Of a DNA stretch of 15,678 nucleotides, positions 13,038-15,678 are shown piece by piece. Where the stretch lies: NCBI GenBank assembly GCA_012513735.1, contig JAAZBR010000142.1, forward strand, positions 1 to 15,678, written 5' to 3'. The notes beneath the pieces are model-generated. The model was given only the letters and a program-made list of their open reading frames with translations, made no database searches and was not told the origin of the DNA. Positions within the stretch are counted from its first letter, which is position 1, and each line of letters starts with the position of its first letter. Both the position numbers and the translations under genes were made by a program. The stretch comes from Clostridiales bacterium (GTDB lineage: Bacteria; Bacillota; Clostridia; Christensenellales; Aristaeellaceae).

Positions 13038-14741
13038 TTACCCCCCTACAACAAAGCTGTCGGTGGGCTCCGGCACCGTAACCGGCGGAGGCGGCGTCAG
13101 GCTGGGCAGGGACTGGCCCGCAGCCTCCTCCAGCACCTGGCTTCGCAAAAGCTCCTGAGTTGCTTTGTCAGCTGTGCCGTTCTGGGGCAGCTTGTTGGCC
13201 TTCTGATAAGCCTTCACCGCGTCCCGGGTGCCTTCGCGGTACTGCCCGGTGATGGTCCCCTTGTACAGGCCCAGTTCCTTCAGACGGCTTTGCAGCCAGA
13301 ACACTTCCTCGCCCTCGCTGCCCATCTTCATGGTTTTGATCTCGGTGGAGGGAATGGTGCCGCTTTGATACACCGGGGGCTGGGTGGGTTCGGGCGTGGC
13401 ATCGTGGCGGCCCTGGGATTTGTTGAATGTACCGGGCCTGTGGGCATACTTCAGCTCCGGATCCTTGGGTGCATCCTCGTGAATCCACACCTCCACGCCC
13501 TCTCGGATGTTGTCGTAGATCCACTTGGCATCCTGCAGCGTCAGGCGGATACAACCATGGCTTGCCGGCTTGCCCAGCTTGTTGACCGAGCCCATGTTGA
13601 CTTTTTTGTTGGAACCGTACAGGAAACTGTGAAACGCAATGCTATTGTTGATTTTTACCCAGTATTCTGCCAGCCCGCCGCCCCAGGTGGGAAAGCTGGC
13701 CCAGCGGGCCCGGCGACCGGTCAGCGTCCAGGTACCCACATCGCTGGGGAACTTTTCGGTACCAGTGGAGGCTGTGAATATTTTGTACAGATCGGTAAAC
13801 TCGTTGTTGACATCCCGCCGGAACACCTTGATCAGCTGGTTGGCCACATCCACTTCGATAAAGTAGGGAATGGGCGTGGGGGCGGCGGTGGGCTTGGGAA
13901 CGCCGCCGGGGCGCACCACATCCGCCGCGAACAGCGCTGCCCAGGTGTCCTCGCCCACAGCGCCGTCCTGCTTGATACCGTTGAGGCGCTGAAACTCCTT
14001 GACGGCGGCCTGGGTGTGTTTGTAGAAGCCGCTGGTGACCTTGCGGTCCAAGAAGCCCAGATACTTCAATTGCTTCTGCAGTCGCTCCACCCCTTTGCCC
14101 GTGCTGCCGTACCACAGCTTGCCGGGGAAGGTGGTGTCAGGCACCTCGGTGGGGGCGGGCAGGGGGACGGGGGTAGCGGCGGGATCGGGCGTGGGCATCA
14201 CAATGTCATCGCTGAACAGGCGTTCCTGGGTCTTGACATCCGCCTTGCCTGTGCTGTCCAGACCATTGTCCTTCTGGAAGTTGCTGATGGCCGCCGTGGT
14301 CCCCTCCAGGTAGCTGCCCGACAGCTTGCCCCAGTAATAGCCCAACTCGCTCAGCCGGGCCTGCACCCGTTTCACATCCTCCCCCGTATCGCCCTTTGCA
14401 AGAGGGCGGTAGGCATCGCCATAGATGATCGCCAGCGTATCCAGATCGGCCACGCCGGTGACCGGCAGGCCGTATGCTTCCTGCACCGCCCGGATGGCCT
14501 TGGTGGTCACCTCGGCAAAGATGCCGCTAACAGGGCCCCTGTAGTACTCCAGCTTGCGCAGGCGCGTCTGCAGGGCGGTCACATCTTCGCCCTTATCCCC
14601 GCTTTTCAGCGGGCGGGCATCGCTGGTCACCGTCATCACCTGTGGTTCGTCAGGATTATCCAGCGGTATGCTTTCCCCAGCCACCGGCAAAGCCTGCAGT
14701 AACAGGATGCAGGCCATGAGAGTCAACAGGAAACGCTTCAT
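13038..14741 (-). CDS. Exported L,D-transpeptidase with four peptidoglycan-binding repeats
   Basis: A 567-residue YkuD-family enzyme that would form or remodel 3-3 cross-links in peptidoglycan outside the membrane. A signal peptide covers 1-22 (MKRFLLTLMACILLLQ, cleavage near VAG). PG_binding_1 repeats lie at about 46-108, 114-176, 212-272 and, after the catalytic domain, 471-535, each with the GDxGEDVxxLQxRL-type helix. A Pro/Ala-rich linker (PTPDPAATPVPLPAPTE) separates repeats 2 and 3. The YkuD catalytic domain covers about 292-422, with His371 (AFHSFLYGS) and the active-site SHGCIRL at 394-400 (Cys397). The tail (about 544-560) is Pro-rich. The Cys in the signal peptide (C11) is too early and in the wrong context for a lipobox. 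ATG 14741 follows GAGGA. It is preceded by its own promoter. Confidence 0.95.
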   Translation of the reverse strand: MKRFLLTLMACILLLQALPVAGESIPLDNPDEPQVMTVTSDARPLKSGDKGEDVTALQTRLRKLEYYRGPVSGIFAEVTTKAIRAVQEAYGLPVTGVADLDTLAIIYGDAYRPLAKGDTGEDVKRVQARLSELGYYWGKLSGSYLEGTTAAISNFQKDNGLDSTGKADVKTQERLFSDDIVMPTPDPAATPVPLPAPTEVPDTTFPGKLWYGSTGKGVERLQKQLKYLGFLDRKVTSGFYKHTQAAVKEFQRLNGIKQDGAVGEDTWAALFAADVVRPGGVPKPTAAPTPIPYFIEVDVANQLIKVFRRDVNNEFTDLYKIFTASTGTEKFPSDVGTWTLTGRRARWASFPTWGGGLAEYWVKINNSIAFHSFLYGSNKKVNMGSVNKLGKPASHGCIRLTLQDAKWIYDNIREGVEVWIHEDAPKDPELKYAHRPGTFNKSQGRHDATPEPTQPPVYQSGTIPSTEIKTMKMGSEGEEVFWLQSRLKELGLYKGTITGQYREGTRDAVKAYQKANKLPQNGTADKATQELLRSQVLEEAAGQSLPSLTPPPPVTVPEPTDSFVVGG

Positions 14742-14772
14742 GGATGTCCTCGCTTTCCATTCGTAGGGCTAC

Positions 14773-14801
14773 ATTGTAACGAAATAGAAATATCTTTGCA
14801 A
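14773..14801 (-). promoter_or_regulatory. Probable L,D-transpeptidase promoter
   Basis: On the - strand TTGCAA (14796-14801; 4 of 6), a 17-base AT-rich spacer and TACAAT (14773-14778; 5 of 6). Transcription would start near 14766, about 25 bases before the ATG. The spacer and upstream DNA are much more AT-rich than the surrounding genes. Confidence 0.62.
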
Positions 14802-14811
14802 GGTTTGTGAT

Positions 14812-14827
14812 GTTAATATTCGTTAAT
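14812..14827. repeat. Direct repeat GTTAAT-N4-GTTAAT upstream of the transpeptidase promoter
   Basis: Two GTTAAT copies on the + strand (14812-14817 and 14822-14827) with a 10-base period, one helical turn, centred about 20 bases upstream of the -35 box. The layout resembles tandem half-sites of OmpR/PhoP-family response regulators, but the regulator is unknown, and an UP-element effect of the AT-rich DNA is equally possible. Confidence 0.4.
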
Positions 14828-14853
14828 CCTTCATATTTGGAGCCTGCAGCACA

Positions 14854-14891
14854 ATTGAAATGGCGGCCTTGTTAAGCCGCCTGGATTCAAT
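14854..14891 (-). terminator. Probable terminator after the COG2509 gene
   Basis: On the - strand GGCGGC (14876-14881) pairs with GCCGCC (14862-14867) around an 8-base loop, and an outer ATTGAA/TTCAAT pair (14886-14891 with 14854-14859) extends it past a small internal loop. The 3' side reads ATTTCAATTG, weakly U-rich. It begins 15 bases after the stop of the flavoprotein gene and before the transpeptidase promoter. Confidence 0.6.
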
Positions 14892-14906
14892 CCACAAAGT
14901 TTGTAG

Positions 14907-15678
14907 TCAGGTCTCCATCCCTTCCTCATCGGCCAGCTTGTTGCCCAGCAACACGCCCATCATGGAGGCCATCATCAACCCCCGGGTCCATCCGCTGGAA
15001 TCTCCCAGGGCATAGAAGCACTTGATGTTAGTGTTCAGCCTCTTGTCCATCCGGATCCGGTTGGAGTAAAACTTCAGCTCAGGCGAATACAGCAGCGTCT
15101 CCATGGCCGCAAAGCCAGGCACCACCTCATCCATGGCATGGATGAAGTTAACGATGTTGGTCATGGCCCGATAGGGCATGGCAGCCGTGATGTCACCCGC
15201 CACCGCGTCAGGCAGCGTGGGACGCACGTTGGAACGCAGCAGCTCGCTTTCCCAGGTGCGCTTGCCATCCAAAATATCGCCGAAACGCTGCACAAGGATC
15301 TGCCCGTTGGCCAGCATATTGGTCAGCTCCCCCACCTTCTGCGCATAGGCAATGGGCTGGTTGAAGGGGTGGTTGAAGTTGTGGGAGCTGAGGATGGACA
15401 GGTTGGTGTTGGAGGACTTTCTGTCCTTGTAGCTGTGGCCGTTGACCACCGCCAGGTCGTTGTCATAGTTTTCCTGGCTCACAAAACCGCCCGGGTTCTG
15501 GCAAAAGGTGCGCACCTTGTCCCGGAAGGGCTTGGGATAGCCAATCAGCTTGCTTTCATACAACGCCTGGTTGACCTCCTCCATGACCTCACTGCGCACT
15601 TCCACCCGCACGCCGATGTCCACGGTGCCCGGCTGGTGGGCAATGTGGTGCTGCTCACACAGCTTCTCCAGCCAATCG
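14907..15678 (-). CDS. NAD(P)/FAD-dependent dehydrogenase, COG2509 family (N-terminal part outside window)
   Basis: The C-terminal 256 residues of a flavoprotein of the uncharacterised COG2509 group. The frame is open to the window edge, with QHHIAHQPGTVDIGVRVEV continuing across an internal GTG at 15623 that is not the real start. The family-typical segments are VDIGVRVEV, KVRTFCQNPGGFV, VVNGHSY, NTNLSILSS, PIAYAQKVGELTNML, ILVQRFGDILDGKR, LPYR-like MPYRAMTNIVNF, and the C-terminal FAD-contacting FYALGDSSGWTRGLMMASMMG. The N-terminal GxGxxG dinucleotide-binding site, expected about 200 residues upstream, cannot be checked here. The biological role of the family is not established. It ends 133 bases before the -35 region side of the transpeptidase promoter unit and has its own terminator candidate. 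Confidence 0.9.
   Translation of the reverse strand, partial: DWLEKLCEQHHIAHQPGTVDIGVRVEVRSEVMEEVNQALYESKLIGYPKPFRDKVRTFCQNPGGFVSQENYDNDLAVVNGHSYKDRKSSNTNLSILSSHNFNHPFNQPIAYAQKVGELTNMLANGQILVQRFGDILDGKRTWESELLRSNVRPTLPDAVAGDITAAMPYRAMTNIVNFIHAMDEVVPGFAAMETLLYSPELKFYSNRIRMDKRLNTNIKCFYALGDSSGWTRGLMMASMMGVLLGNKLADEEGMET

Noticed and set aside
13023..14702. A 559-codon open frame on the + strand over the transpeptidase gene
   Set aside because: Antisense to a gene with a clear YkuD active site and four repeats; the frame has no domain of its own.
1..15678. CRISPR array, transposon, prophage, tRNA or rRNA
   Set aside because: No regularly spaced repeats, transposase or integrase motifs, attachment-site-like duplications or RNA-gene signatures were seen; composition is even apart from short AT-rich promoter regions.

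Overview
The window looks like an ordinary chromosomal stretch of a GC-rich member of the Bacillota, most likely class Clostridia. The lineage is inferred from gene content, not from a marker-gene comparison: a short RlmL-type methyltransferase not fused to RlmK, a RibU-type S component behind an FMN riboswitch, a PrsA-like foldase, an L,D-transpeptidase with peptidoglycan-binding repeats, and a COG2509 flavoprotein. Genes are densely packed, and no phage, transposon, CRISPR array, rRNA or tRNA is visible.

Layout. (1) Positions 1-4163, + strand: the end of pheS, then pheT and a BadF/NAGK-type sugar-kinase-like ATPase, closed by a probable bidirectional terminator. (2) Positions 4273-6285, - strand: deoB followed by a purine nucleoside phosphorylase gene. 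Together they would recover ribose phosphate and bases from nucleosides, but the phosphorylase is split by a one-base frameshift. (3) Positions 6428-7534, + strand: an rRNA guanine-N2 methyltransferase, transcribed divergently from deoB. (4) Positions 7541-9753, - strand: ribU, tsaE, tsaB and rimI with overlapping ends, behind a strong sigma-A-type promoter, an FMN riboswitch and an intrinsic terminator. Riboflavin uptake and two t6A tRNA-modification genes therefore appear to share one flavin-sensing leader. (5) Positions 10017-14741, - strand: a secreted parvulin-type foldase, an Orn/Lys/Arg decarboxylase-family PLP enzyme and a four-repeat L,D-transpeptidase. (6) Positions 14907-15678, - strand: the C-terminal part of a COG2509 FAD-dependent dehydrogenase that runs off the window.

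There is no intergenic stretch over 300 bases. The largest gap, 9754-10016, is filled by the promoter, riboswitch and terminator. I found no evidence of a wholly undescribed system. The points most worth a second look are the riboswitch-headed ribU-tsaE-tsaB-rimI operon, the frameshifted phosphorylase, a promoter whose -35 box lies in the loop of a perfect hairpin, an inverted repeat over the foldase promoter, and a direct repeat upstream of the transpeptidase promoter.
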